DNA of 56,604 nt, from assembly GCA_027486615.1 (NCBI GenBank), contig JAIXOW010000116.1:1-56604 (forward strand). The letters are read 5' to 3'. Positions 32,087 through 41,955 of this stretch are shown one piece after another. Below the pieces are notes generated by a model that saw only the letters and a program-made list of their open reading frames with translations, made no database searches and was not told where the DNA came from. Both the position numbers and the translations under genes were made by a program. Within the stretch, counting starts at the first letter, position 1; the number at the start of each line of letters is the position of its first letter. The DNA comes from Oxalobacteraceae bacterium (GTDB taxonomy: Bacteria > Pseudomonadota > Gammaproteobacteria > Burkholderiales > Burkholderiaceae_D).

Positions 32087-33418
32087 CTAAGAAAGAACTT
32101 TCTTCATACTTACGAGCATCTCACTAAAATCACAATGCTCATCAGTCGCTTGCTGCAAAAAATGACGTATTGCATCCATCTTATCGATAGCCTGATCAGC
32201 TAAAGCATCAGATCCACGTTTGTACTCACCGATTTTGACTAATAATTCAATCTCCTGAAATTTAGCCATTAACTCTCGCATTCGACCCGCCATCGCTTTA
32301 TGTTCTGGCGTCACTACCATATTCATCACCCTAGAAACAGAAGCTAATACATCAATAGCCGGATAATGGTTCGCAGATGCTAATTTTCGAGACAAAATAA
32401 TATGGCCATCTAAAATCGATCGTGTTTCATCCGCAATCGGTTCAGTCATGTCATCACCTTCGACCAAGACTGTATAAAGCGCAGTAATAGAACCCTTATG
32501 GCTCATGCCCACACGTTCCATCAGCCTCGGCAATGTGGCAAATACACTTGGAGGAAAACCTCGTCTGGTAGGAGGTTCTCCAGCTGCCAGTCCTATTTCA
32601 CGTTGAGCTCGTGCAAAGCGCGTGACTGAATCCATCAAAAACAAAACACGCTTACCTTGATCACGAAAATATTCAGCAATAGCCGTCGCCACATAAGCAG
32701 CCTTCGATCGCTCCATGGAAGATTTATCAGAAGTAGCACAAACAATCACAGACTTACGACGTCCTTCCTCACCAAGCTCATGCTCTAAAAACTCTCGCAC
32801 TTCTCTACCACGCTCACCAATCAAAGCCACCACTGTCACATCCACATCCGCGCCTTTAACCAACATCCCCATCAACGTAGATTTACCACCACCTGCAGCA
32901 GCAAACACACCCATACGCTGCCCTTCGCCGACCGTTAGCACGCCATCCAATGCTCGGATTCCTAAAGATAAGGGCTGAGAAATCATGCGTCGTAGAAGTG
33001 GATCAGGCGCACCAGTTAAAACAGGGTAATAGCGGGAAATGTGAAGCGGACCGCGCGTAGCAGTATCAATGGGATCACCAAGACCATCTAAAACACGCCC
33101 CAATAAAGTATTCCCAACAGGGACAAGATGCACACGACCAGTAGGAATAACTTCAGTATTATTAGAAATACCTTGCATATCCCCCATAGGCATCAGCAAG
33201 GCAGAACCTTGAGAAAATCCCACAACTTCAGCCTTCATTTCAAGCTCAAGACCGGGACTACGCAAAAAACAAATTTCACCAATTTTTACAGAAGGAATGA
33301 CGGCACGAATAATTGTTCCGGTAACTTGAACAACCCGACCTTTAATATTTGCCATCTGCGCTTGAGCAAGCGCAGTCTGGAGCATGTCAGTGATATAGCT
33401 AAAATGGTGAGTGCTCAC
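32087..33418 (-). CDS. sctN: T3SS ATPase SctN
   Basis: [77 protein letters not shown]. Confidence 0.97.
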   Translation of the reverse strand: MSTHHFSYITDMLQTALAQAQMANIKGRVVQVTGTIIRAVIPSVKIGEICFLRSPGLELEMKAEVVGFSQGSALLMPMGDMQGISNNTEVIPTGRVHLVPVGNTLLGRVLDGLGDPIDTATRGPLHISRYYPVLTGAPDPLLRRMISQPLSLGIRALDGVLTVGEGQRMGVFAAAGGGKSTLMGMLVKGADVDVTVVALIGERGREVREFLEHELGEEGRRKSVIVCATSDKSSMERSKAAYVATAIAEYFRDQGKRVLFLMDSVTRFARAQREIGLAAGEPPTRRGFPPSVFATLPRLMERVGMSHKGSITALYTVLVEGDDMTEPIADETRSILDGHIILSRKLASANHYPAIDVLASVSRVMNMVVTPEHKAMAGRMRELMAKFQEIELLVKIGEYKRGSDALADQAIDKMDAIRHFLQQATDEHCDFSEMLVSMKKVLS

Positions 33419-33458
33419 AGATTATATCTATCCAACGTAATACAATTAAAAAGATGAA

Positions 33459-35051
33459 TCAAAACCTAGAGGCAATATCTCTTAACGATGTAAAAATAGT
33501 TTTTAAAACATTGGTAAATAAATCTGAATAAGTATTAAATTCAGCAACTGTCGTATTTAAAAAAGCTTGAAATTCAGTAGAGCGCTGCGTTAACTGAATT
33601 TGTTTTTCAGCATATTGTGTACGCCAACTTTGAATTTCAATATCAGACGGATTTTTTATAAAAAGGGAAATATCAGAAGCTGGGACGACTGTAGGCGTAC
33701 CACTACCGCTAGAAAGATAATATGTTTTAGGATTTTTAATATCATCAGTCAGATAAAAGAAAGTGCCTTTAGGTTGGCTAGATTTATTTTCAGGAGAAAC
33801 AGGGGTAATTGAGTAAGTATAGGGTGACGATGTAGTATTAGCCTGCTTTACAAAAGCCATATTAAAATTGGTGTTAATATCACTATTAACATTTTTTGAA
33901 GCCAATAGAATAGGATCTTTGAATATTTTTTCAGAACTAATAGATGATTGCTTAAATGCGATGAAATTATTCCAAGCTGTTAACTCATCTTGAGACTCAG
34001 GAACACGTACCGAACCAATACCGCCAAATCTAGTTACTACTCCATTAGAGACCGAAAGATAAGATAGTACAGTTTTTATAACCGTTCTAGAACCCACATC
34101 AATAGCCGTGTTAACATTAGCATAAAACCCATCAGTCGAAGGTACAATATCAATAGGAATCTCTATTGGAGGTTTATCGAAAAATTGAATTGGTGAACCT
34201 AAAGATGTGAGTCCTGTGCCGTAGTAAACATTTGTAGGCCCCAAAGTCATTCCAGCGGATCTTAATTCATTATTTGCAGAAATTAAATTTTGTATATTAT
34301 CTGTTACTTTAGAATTAGTTACAGGCAATCCAACTAAATCACTGAATGGATATTTATAAGGATTCGATAAAACGTTTGAAGAACCAAATTCATTCCAAGT
34401 TTCTAACTCAGCCGGTGAAACAGGAACTCTAAATGACTGAAAATCAACGGCGTCAACCACAACACGTTCAACCCCATTAGGATAAATACTAAAATAAGTT
34501 TTTACACCCACAGAGCCGGGTTTATCATCAAAATAAAAAATATCGTTCTCTCTATAATTTTGTGGGGTTTGTTTAGCCAAAAGATAATCAGAATAAGCCC
34601 ATTTTTTATCTACATTAGCAAATGTCTTATGAGCTAACTGTTGAGTATTTGGGTCAATATAAGAAAAATAATATGCATTGGATGGCTGCAATGTAAAACC
34701 AGAAGATTTAAGTTGAGAATTGATTACAATTAGCTCTTCAGAATTATTATTAACTTTAGGATTTGTTATTTGTAATCCAATTAATTCCTTTAATAATGGA
34801 TCATCAAACGGCTTAGAAGCGCTATCCCAATTTGATGTATCTTTTAATGCATCTAATTTATCACTCATTAAATTCATGTCGCCTACAATACTCTGCAGTG
34901 TTTCTTTTTGTAGATTTAAAGTAGTTTCCTTAGCGCTCATTGCCCCTTGAAATTTATCCATTACAACAGAAATCAAATTAGTTGTAGTTGGAGTGTCAGG
35001 CAAGCTCAATACTGGTGGATTCAAGGATAGTGAGCCAACAGAATTTTCCAT
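33459..35051 (-). CDS. Hypothetical 530-aa protein: N- and C-terminal helices flanking three internal repeats; candidate filament/tip-like paralogue
   Basis: Internal repeats at aa ~84-222, ~234-363, ~378-480; termini resemble the 181-aa protein encoded at 47154-47699. Confidence 0.6.
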   Translation of the reverse strand: MENSVGSLSLNPPVLSLPDTPTTTNLISVVMDKFQGAMSAKETTLNLQKETLQSIVGDMNLMSDKLDALKDTSNWDSASKPFDDPLLKELIGLQITNPKVNNNSEELIVINSQLKSSGFTLQPSNAYYFSYIDPNTQQLAHKTFANVDKKWAYSDYLLAKQTPQNYRENDIFYFDDKPGSVGVKTYFSIYPNGVERVVVDAVDFQSFRVPVSPAELETWNEFGSSNVLSNPYKYPFSDLVGLPVTNSKVTDNIQNLISANNELRSAGMTLGPTNVYYGTGLTSLGSPIQFFDKPPIEIPIDIVPSTDGFYANVNTAIDVGSRTVIKTVLSYLSVSNGVVTRFGGIGSVRVPESQDELTAWNNFIAFKQSSISSEKIFKDPILLASKNVNSDINTNFNMAFVKQANTTSSPYTYSITPVSPENKSSQPKGTFFYLTDDIKNPKTYYLSSGSGTPTVVPASDISLFIKNPSDIEIQSWRTQYAEKQIQLTQRSTEFQAFLNTTVAEFNTYSDLFTNVLKTIFTSLRDIASRF

Positions 35052-35111
35052 GATTTAATTTTATATAAAAAGATATGTTAAATAGAATTCAAAATGAAGG
35101 ATGTTTAATAT

Positions 35112-36578
35112 TTATTTTTTTAAATTACTATCACTATCGGTCATATTATTCGAATCTTTTCCATAATATGAATTGGAAGTCAATTTATTATCATTTAAAT
35201 TATCATCAGATTTATTAGTCACATCATTTTTAACAATTTTATTAGAATCAGTTAGTCCTATTTTTCGCGCGTCATTCTTATTAACTTCTTTATTAAGAAT
35301 AAGATTTGGATTGAAATTAATTAATTTATCATTAGATATAAATTTCTCTTTAGCTTGAACTGATTCAATTTTTAAATCTAAACTATTACTTATAGAAGCC
35401 TCACTACTTTTATCTTCTTTTAATTCATTGTTAATAGAAGTGATATTTTTAGAAATTTCATTATTATTACGTGAAACTAAAGCTAAATCATTGATATCCA
35501 AAGATAAGTCATTTAAGTTAGACTCTGAATTTTGTGAAACAGATGAAGTATTATTTTTATTTAAATCATTGTCAGTAGAATTTTTAATATTTATAAAATT
35601 AATTTTTGAATTATTTTCTAAATTTATATCTGGCTTTATAAAAACTGCATTACTTATTGGAACATTATTTTCAATACCAATTTTATTTTGTTGATTACTA
35701 TCTACTGAGCCAATCTTTTTGGCGTTGATATCAGGATTCTTTTCTTTGAAATTTTTTAATAATTGAAATGTATTTACTGCATTATTTAGTTCAGATTTTC
35801 TATCTTCCAGCATTTTTCTTGATCTTGATTCATCCTCTTTACTAAATAATTGAAAATTTAAAAGTTTATCTTGTATTTGTTTTGCTGACGTTGATAAAAC
35901 AGCGAGTTCTTTAGCATATTCCGACTGCAGTGAACTTCTCTGCGTATTTAATGTTGAAATTGATAAATTAATATCACTAAGAGAAGGCACTAGATTTGCA
36001 AAAGAATCAAAACTTTCATAGCGTGTAGTAATAGGATTATCACCTTCAGAGACACTATCAAAAATAGGATTTGAATCTTTTATTGAAGATTTTTCCAAAC
36101 TTTCAAGCGCATCTCTTTGTGTTTGATTCATGAAGGAAAACTCAGTTTGAATAACTTTGTTATCTTTATCAAGCGTTGTCTTTAAAACAGGATATCGGAT
36201 ATTAGTTTGAATATTAAGATTAAGCTGATTTAGCTCAGCAAGAAAACTCTGAGAACTACTTAAACTATTTCCAAGCTTAGGACCATCAGATTGCAAAAGT
36301 TGATTTAAATAAGTAGGATTATTCTTTGCAGCTAAAAATTTATCAACTGTTATTATTTGATAATTACCAGGATTAGTTTCCCGTAAACGAGTAAGGAAGC
36401 CACTAGTTTCTAAAAGTCTTTGCCCAATATTTTTTGTAGTATCAATTCTGGCAAGAATAGAATTTCTAATTTTATCAGTCACAACAATCTGAATCGTTTG
36501 CTGTATATCTAATGCATCATCAGCACTACCGACTGCAGTTAAATTAGTTGTAGAAAAATTACTTGATATTGAATTCAT
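35112..36578 (-). CDS. Hypothetical 488-aa protein with helical N-terminal half and Asn/Asp/Lys-rich tail; candidate secreted protein
   Basis: Intact ORF in the T3SS gene run; coiled-coil LNTQRSSLQSEYAKELAVLSTSAKQIQDKLLN then a low-complexity tail of about 230 aa. Confidence 0.5.
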   Translation of the reverse strand: MNSISSNFSTTNLTAVGSADDALDIQQTIQIVVTDKIRNSILARIDTTKNIGQRLLETSGFLTRLRETNPGNYQIITVDKFLAAKNNPTYLNQLLQSDGPKLGNSLSSSQSFLAELNQLNLNIQTNIRYPVLKTTLDKDNKVIQTEFSFMNQTQRDALESLEKSSIKDSNPIFDSVSEGDNPITTRYESFDSFANLVPSLSDINLSISTLNTQRSSLQSEYAKELAVLSTSAKQIQDKLLNFQLFSKEDESRSRKMLEDRKSELNNAVNTFQLLKNFKEKNPDINAKKIGSVDSNQQNKIGIENNVPISNAVFIKPDINLENNSKINFINIKNSTDNDLNKNNTSSVSQNSESNLNDLSLDINDLALVSRNNNEISKNITSINNELKEDKSSEASISNSLDLKIESVQAKEKFISNDKLINFNPNLILNKEVNKNDARKIGLTDSNKIVKNDVTNKSDDNLNDNKLTSNSYYGKDSNNMTDSDSNLKK

Positions 36579-36877
36579 ATTAAATTCCGTAATCTTCTAT
36601 GCACAGATGAATTCTTCTTTATAACTTTATTTTGCTCAATAATTTGATCAGCCTCTTGGTATATATCTTTTAGTAAATGATACACCGCTTGATCAATATC
36701 ATTTTCAACATTGGGGCCATAATTCTTCTTTAAATAATTAATCAATTTATCTGAATCAATATTATTAACTTCAAATATATTTTTATATTTAGATAAAGCT
36801 TCATCTGCTCGAGCAATAGCTCTCTTACTCTCTTCTAAAACCTCATCGATATCTCTATTTTGGTTGCTTAAGCTCAT
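36575..36877 (-). CDS. Small helical protein, candidate chaperone for the downstream gene
   Basis: 100 aa; ATGA overlap with the 488-aa gene; first gene after a candidate ECF promoter. Confidence 0.5.
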   Translation of the reverse strand: MSLSNQNRDIDEVLEESKRAIARADEALSKYKNIFEVNNIDSDKLINYLKKNYGPNVENDIDQAVYHLLKDIYQEADQIIEQNKVIKKNSSVHRRLRNLI

Positions 36878-36941
36878 AAATAAAAGATCAATCTAGTTGT
36901 CAAATTATGCATAGTTTCATTTACTTTTGGACTACACTGCA

Positions 36942-36968
36942 TTGGTAACGATTTTTTTAAAAAGTTCC
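36942..36968 (-). promoter_or_regulatory. Candidate ECF promoter for the 36877-to-32087 gene run
   Basis: GGAAC-N15-TTACCAA on the minus strand. Confidence 0.5.
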
Positions 36969-36989
36969 TAAATAAATTGTTACAAACAT

Positions 36990-37017
36990 GGAACCAGGTG
37001 CAAAAGGTGAAACACCT
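36990..37017 (+). promoter_or_regulatory. Candidate ECF promoter for sctW
   Basis: GGAACC-N15-AACACCT (equally GGAACC-N16-ACACCTA, close to the HrpL-box form GGAACC-N16-CCACNNA). Confidence 0.5.
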
Positions 37018-37054
37018 ATTTGGATCAACACTCATAAAATCCCTTCAAAAAACT

Positions 37055-38446
37055 ATGGCTACTCAAGTTCAAATTTCAACGAATAATCAAAGACATTCAT
37101 CAAATAATAATATTGATCAAGATAAGGCTATCAATGCTGTTATTTATAAGGGAATTACGATTTCTCAGGTATCAATTAAAGATATTGATGATTTCATTAG
37201 ACGACAATTTAATGACAGTATTAATAAAGGCACTTATAGGGTTTTTCAGCAACCGATATCACAGCTAGCTAAAAATATTAATTTAAACTCAATTTTATTG
37301 TCGCCAAAAGATTTAGCTAATTATTCTAAAAAGATTAAGGATGCAGAAGGTAGCACTAAGGATGCTAGACAATTCATAAATTTCTTAAAATCTGAGTCAC
37401 AATTTCCCAAAATTCCAAATCAAAAAGCAACTCGCAAAGAGGTCATGCAGTATTACCTTGCACTACAAAAACTTGGACATGCATTACAAAGTAGTGATGA
37501 GGATTTTGCAGCAGTATTGACTGATAATACTGAACATGCATCTACATTAAATGAATTAGCCCGACATCTACAAGAGAAAGGCAATGATAAAGAAAAATTA
37601 TCAGAATTTTTAATGGGGGGGAAAGAACTTACGGAAGATGGTGAGAAATTACTTAAATTGTTGCAAGAAGCTAGGTATAACAATAATGACTTAAAAAATA
37701 TATTAAAGAAAGAACAAGGTCTACCAGATCTTAGCTCTAAAGAAAAACGTGAATTCTTAGATAAAATTAAAACTCAATTGCTTATACTTGAGCAAGATCA
37801 TTCAAGAAAAATATATGCTAGCTTAAATTCTCTTTCAATAGCTGAAACCACATCAGACCCAGATAATTTTATTGATAGTTACTCTGAACTTGTTCACTCA
37901 GATGAAAGTTTAGGATCACAAATAGAAGCTCTGTGTAAACACTATGACATTAAAGAATTAATTCTAGTTATACCTGAAATGAAACAAGCTTTAGCTGAGG
38001 ATCTCGGAAGTCAGCCACGCTCTATGGACAAATTAAAGCTACAACATATTATTGCGAATATGTCCATATTAAATACATCTCAAACAGTCATAATAAAAGT
38101 GATTGAATTTTCAGTAGAAATGTCGCGCATCTTTACATTAAAAATTAATGAAAAAAATATGCTTTTATCCCTAGTTAAACTTGTAGCATCAAGTTGGGTA
38201 AGCCCAAGTCAGATTGAAAACTTACCTAAAGACCATCACATCAATGAAAAAAATGCTGAAATTTATTTTCTAACTCAAGGAGTGAAAGGAATTGTTAGCC
38301 ACTTTCCGACTCAGTTTTTTACAGATCTAGAAATGAGAAAATCACTACTAACAGCTGCACAGGATGTCATTGATACTGCAATTCAGCAAGAAGAAGAAAA
38401 TTCCACTCAAACGTCGCTTAGTAGTGAATTGATAGAAAGGAAATAA
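37055..38446 (+). CDS. sctW: T3SS gatekeeper SctW (YopN/TyeA-like fusion); start taken at MATQVQ rather than 36977
   Basis: HrpJ/YopN-like N-terminal region plus TyeA-like C-terminal helices; followed by a SycN-like gene. Confidence 0.85.
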   Translation: MATQVQISTNNQRHSSNNNIDQDKAINAVIYKGITISQVSIKDIDDFIRRQFNDSINKGTYRVFQQPISQLAKNINLNSILLSPKDLANYSKKIKDAEGSTKDARQFINFLKSESQFPKIPNQKATRKEVMQYYLALQKLGHALQSSDEDFAAVLTDNTEHASTLNELARHLQEKGNDKEKLSEFLMGGKELTEDGEKLLKLLQEARYNNNDLKNILKKEQGLPDLSSKEKREFLDKIKTQLLILEQDHSRKIYASLNSLSIAETTSDPDNFIDSYSELVHSDESLGSQIEALCKHYDIKELILVIPEMKQALAEDLGSQPRSMDKLKLQHIIANMSILNTSQTVIIKVIEFSVEMSRIFTLKINEKNMLLSLVKLVASSWVSPSQIENLPKDHHINEKNAEIYFLTQGVKGIVSHFPTQFFTDLEMRKSLLTAAQDVIDTAIQQEEENSTQTSLSSELIERK

Positions 38447-38448
38447 GG

Positions 38449-38823
38449 ATGAACTGGTTTGAATCTACATTAAGTGAATTTGCTAAAAATATAGGCTTAA
38501 ATGAACTAGTTCCAGATGAAGAAGCTAGTGTACATCTCTCAATCGGGAATGATGCCAGAATCATTATTCAAAACCTAGCACATCCTCCTATTCCTGAAGT
38601 ATTAGTTGCAAGAATAGAACCAATAAGATTTTCATCATCAACCACATACAGAAAACTATTACAACTTCCTCACTACCGCTATCCAAAATCTTGGCAACTT
38701 CAAACAGCGGTGAGTGATAGAAATGTACAGATAGGTTTTCGAATTCCCTTACGATCTTTTGTATTACAAGTTTTAGAGCAATCTTTTGACCAACTTGAAG
38801 AATTACATCAGAAAATCAATTAG
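38449..38823 (+). CDS. SycN-like gatekeeper chaperone
   Basis: MNWFESTLSEFAKNIGL resembles the SycN N-terminus; 124 aa, directly downstream of sctW. Confidence 0.68.
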   Translation: MNWFESTLSEFAKNIGLNELVPDEEASVHLSIGNDARIIIQNLAHPPIPEVLVARIEPIRFSSSTTYRKLLQLPHYRYPKSWQLQTAVSDRNVQIGFRIPLRSFVLQVLEQSFDQLEELHQKIN

Positions 38824-38930
38824 TAAAATATTACTAAAATAATATTTAATTTATTTTAAAAAGAAATAATTAATTAAAAACTTATGTAGATAATATTCGG
38901 AATTAACTATTTCAAAATTTTTTTTAAAAT

Positions 38931-39608
38931 TTATTTAATATAATATTCACCATTTATTTCTAATTCACTTCTACTTTCATCATCGGAAACTTCATTTAGT
39001 CCATCATCAGAAAATTCGAAAGAATTTCTTTGATTAGATTTTTTAATTTGATTTTCATCAATATCACTATTTAATGGATTATCATATTTTTTTTTATAAT
39101 TGTTATTATTTAAATTATTTTTAACTATTTTCCATTGACTTATCACTTCTTTATATTTATCAACAACTTCTTTTTTGCTTTTTTTCTTCATTAACTTATA
39201 ATTTTTATTTTTTTCAAGGTTAAATCCTTCAACTGATTGCTCCAATTCTTTTACAATTTTCCCACCTTCCGTAGTATTATTTTTTAACTTACTAACGTTT
39301 TCTAAAACTGAACTAAATTCATTCTTTATGTTATTACTTCTACCAAGTAGATCATTTAGCTCTTTGCATAATTTTTCTAATTGCAATAAATCAGATTCAA
39401 TTTTATTCAAATTTTTGTGAAATTTTTGAATGTCTGCCTGCCATTCATTACGCATATAATCTATTTCTTTATCGCCAAATAAAGTTTTAGAAATCAATCC
39501 TTGTTTACTTGGTTTTCTATTAATTTTAGCGTCACTAGAACTGCTTATTGATTCAGTTTCCGCATCGCTAGGAATTGGTACTCGTGAAGTACTAACTTTG
39601 TTAGACAT
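38931..39608 (-). CDS. Hypothetical Ser-rich N-terminus/coiled-coil protein; candidate T3SS effector
   Basis: 225 aa; Ser/Thr-rich N-terminus; directly downstream of two CesT-like chaperone genes. Confidence 0.45.
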   Translation of the reverse strand: MSNKVSTSRVPIPSDAETESISSSSDAKINRKPSKQGLISKTLFGDKEIDYMRNEWQADIQKFHKNLNKIESDLLQLEKLCKELNDLLGRSNNIKNEFSSVLENVSKLKNNTTEGGKIVKELEQSVEGFNLEKNKNYKLMKKKSKKEVVDKYKEVISQWKIVKNNLNNNNYKKKYDNPLNSDIDENQIKKSNQRNSFEFSDDGLNEVSDDESRSELEINGEYYIK

Positions 39609-39628
39609 AATTTTGATTGCTTTCTATT

Positions 39629-40096
39629 TCAAGCTAATATTGTTAAATTTTCACTATTTATAGTTGCTTCATCACTTGTGATGAATCTCGTTTCTAACCA
39701 TCTCCTGCCGTGCCACACAATTTCTGTCATTTTATGTAGCAGGCTTATTCCATCGTATTTATCAATGTTACAAGCTAATGTATAAATAACCTCATCTGAA
39801 TTTTCGGTTAATGTGAATGAGCTTCCATCGACTTCAGCTAGCATGCAATTCATTGTCAACAATTTTAATAATATTTCTTCTTTTTTTGATTCTGGATTTT
39901 TACCGAAATTACATTCAATGAGAATTTTTTCAGGATTATTTACTAGTGAGTGAACAATAGCGAATAAAAAATCACCATATTGAATTTCCATTGCAAGAAT
40001 TTCTTCATTGGTTGAGCTATTGTCTTCATTTTGTAATGAATAGCCCAAACTATCTCTGATTGAATCAACTATTTTTAGAAATTTAGATCTGAACAT
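39629..40096 (-). CDS. CesT-like T3SS chaperone
   Basis: 155 aa, alpha-beta CesT-like pattern, tandem with the similar gene at 40111-40584. Confidence 0.6.
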   Translation of the reverse strand: MFRSKFLKIVDSIRDSLGYSLQNEDNSSTNEEILAMEIQYGDFLFAIVHSLVNNPEKILIECNFGKNPESKKEEILLKLLTMNCMLAEVDGSSFTLTENSDEVIYTLACNIDKYDGISLLHKMTEIVWHGRRWLETRFITSDEATINSENLTILA

Positions 40097-40110
40097 TTTT
40101 TAAATTTTTT

Positions 40111-40584
40111 TTAGGCTAAAGTGAATGTGGTATCAAGTTCATTATTAGATAGTTGTTCATCATTTAATTCTATTATTTTCACTATCCAATTCCGTAACTC
40201 TGCTGATATTTCTCTGAGTTCTTGTAAGAGCTTGACTGCATCAACCTGCTCTAAATTTCTTGATGTCAAAAAAATGACATTATTTGAATTTGGGTCTACA
40301 CCAAAACAGCCTGAGTAACTTCTAGCAAGTTCAAGATTAAACTTCATTAGAGTTGAAAGAGAATTATCTTTGTTTTCCAAGCTAATTTCTTCAACTTTAG
40401 CCAGCACAATAATTTCTTCTGGCCTTTCACTAGTTGAGTGCACTAATTCAAAATCAATTTTTTCAATTTCTAATTGCATTGCTAAAGGAAGAAATTTATC
40501 GTGATTCATTTCAGGCGGCTCAAAACCAAGCTGAATGAACATTTCTTCTGTTACTTTTATGAATTTATGTCTTGAGTCCATCAT
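40111..40584 (-). CDS. CesT-like T3SS chaperone
   Basis: 157 aa, alpha-beta CesT-like pattern; both tandem copies end in LA. Confidence 0.6.
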   Translation of the reverse strand: MMDSRHKFIKVTEEMFIQLGFEPPEMNHDKFLPLAMQLEIEKIDFELVHSTSERPEEIIVLAKVEEISLENKDNSLSTLMKFNLELARSYSGCFGVDPNSNNVIFLTSRNLEQVDAVKLLQELREISAELRNWIVKIIELNDEQLSNNELDTTFTLA

Positions 40585-40620
40585 GACTATTTGTGTAAAG
40601 ATAAATTAATTTATACCCAC

Positions 40621-40648
40621 GTAGTAACAGTATTTTTTTCAGCGTTCC
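40621..40648 (-). promoter_or_regulatory. Candidate ECF promoter for the chaperone/effector unit
   Basis: GGAACG-N15-TTACTAC on the minus strand in the sctL-chaperone gap. Confidence 0.6.
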
Positions 40649-40657
40649 AACAAGGTC

Positions 40658-41314
40658 TTATTCATTCTGATTTGCATCCATTTCATTTTTAGTTTTTGAT
40701 TCTCCAAAAACTTGTGCAAAACTTTTTTTAAGCGCTTCAATCTGTCCTGACATACTTGCCTCAACTTTTCCTATATCAGATTCAATTATGCAAGCATCTA
40801 TTGGGACTAGATGATCGCTAATTATTTCTATCTGCTCTATATTCTTATACATATCCTTAAGCTCTATCACGGTTGCACTCATCATTTCATAATTCTCTGT
40901 GTGTACTCTGATACTAATATTTTTTTGACTTCTTACAAGCGCTAATGATTGCTTTACTACTTGAATGACACGTTCACGATTATCGTAATCACTAATGATT
41001 CTTCTGACTGCATCCATGACCAAATCCACCATTTGTGCTTCAACTCGTGCGAAATAATCTACAGTTTTGCTGATTATTTCAATCATATTTGAGCTTTGCT
41101 CTAACTTTGCCTCTTCATGCCCTTCTCGGTAGCCTCGTTTTTGTTCTTCAGCAAATGCAAGTTTTGCTTCATCAATAATTTGTAATCGACGTGTATTACC
41201 ATCTGCAACAATTTGCTTGGCTTCTTGATAGGCAAAATAATCGTAGTGCTTAATTATTTTAGTTCTTCTGTCAGGCTCGGCTTCGCTTCTAGATTTAGGA
41301 ATAAGGAACGCCAT
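40658..41314 (-). CDS. sctL: T3SS stator SctL
   Basis: YscL/FliH-like 218 aa; about 61-nt overlap with sctK. Confidence 0.87.
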   Translation of the reverse strand: MAFLIPKSRSEAEPDRRTKIIKHYDYFAYQEAKQIVADGNTRRLQIIDEAKLAFAEEQKRGYREGHEEAKLEQSSNMIEIISKTVDYFARVEAQMVDLVMDAVRRIISDYDNRERVIQVVKQSLALVRSQKNISIRVHTENYEMMSATVIELKDMYKNIEQIEIISDHLVPIDACIIESDIGKVEASMSGQIEALKKSFAQVFGESKTKNEMDANQNE

Positions 41315-41955
41315 TCTGCCTCCACTATTGACATGACTGAAAATACGATTTGTTCTGCTGAAGTCACTACTTCACTTTGATTTTTGTGTTGAATTGGCAT
41401 TTTTAGAAATGCCCTTTCACGAAGAGATTTTGGTGCAGATTCTAAACTTTGCTTGATGAGGTTGTATCCCAATGAAAGCGCATCATTAGTCTCAATTCTT
41501 TCTAAATTTTTTGACTGTATAGGTAAAAGACGGGCTGAACCTAAAACAAATTCATAGATTTCTTGACCTAATTTATCTTTCCAAAAAATTACTCTGTCTC
41601 TAGCTAGGCTATTTCGTATATGCGCACCTAATACAGCTGCGCCTATATGTAATGCCAATCTATGTAATCGATTAGTTGGCAATAATATAAGCGACCAGCG
41701 TTTATCTGGATATTGCAGATAACTATGATCAAGTAGGTTCAGTTCTTTTAAAATCTGATGTGACAGCTTTGCAGAAACCTTAGGACATTCCCAAACTCGG
41801 TCTGGGAGACGGTTATCAAAAAAATGCGCTCTTCGGCTAGGATGTAAATAAGTAGCCGGATGAAAGTTGAAATTGATTACTGCTGGATAGATGTGAGGCC
41901 TAGTTTTACGCCATTCTTTAAGAAGCTGCAGTGACATTTTAGGTTTTTGAATCAA
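41254..41955 (-). CDS. sctK: SctK family sorting-platform protein
   Basis: NFHPATYLHPSR and AAVLGAHIRNSLARDRVIFWKDKLGQEIYEFVLGSARLL; between sctJ and sctL. Confidence 0.85.
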   Translation of the reverse strand: MIQKPKMSLQLLKEWRKTRPHIYPAVINFNFHPATYLHPSRRAHFFDNRLPDRVWECPKVSAKLSHQILKELNLLDHSYLQYPDKRWSLILLPTNRLHRLALHIGAAVLGAHIRNSLARDRVIFWKDKLGQEIYEFVLGSARLLPIQSKNLERIETNDALSLGYNLIKQSLESAPKSLRERAFLKMPIQHKNQSEVVTSAEQIVFSVMSIVEAEWRSLFLNLEAKPSLTEELK

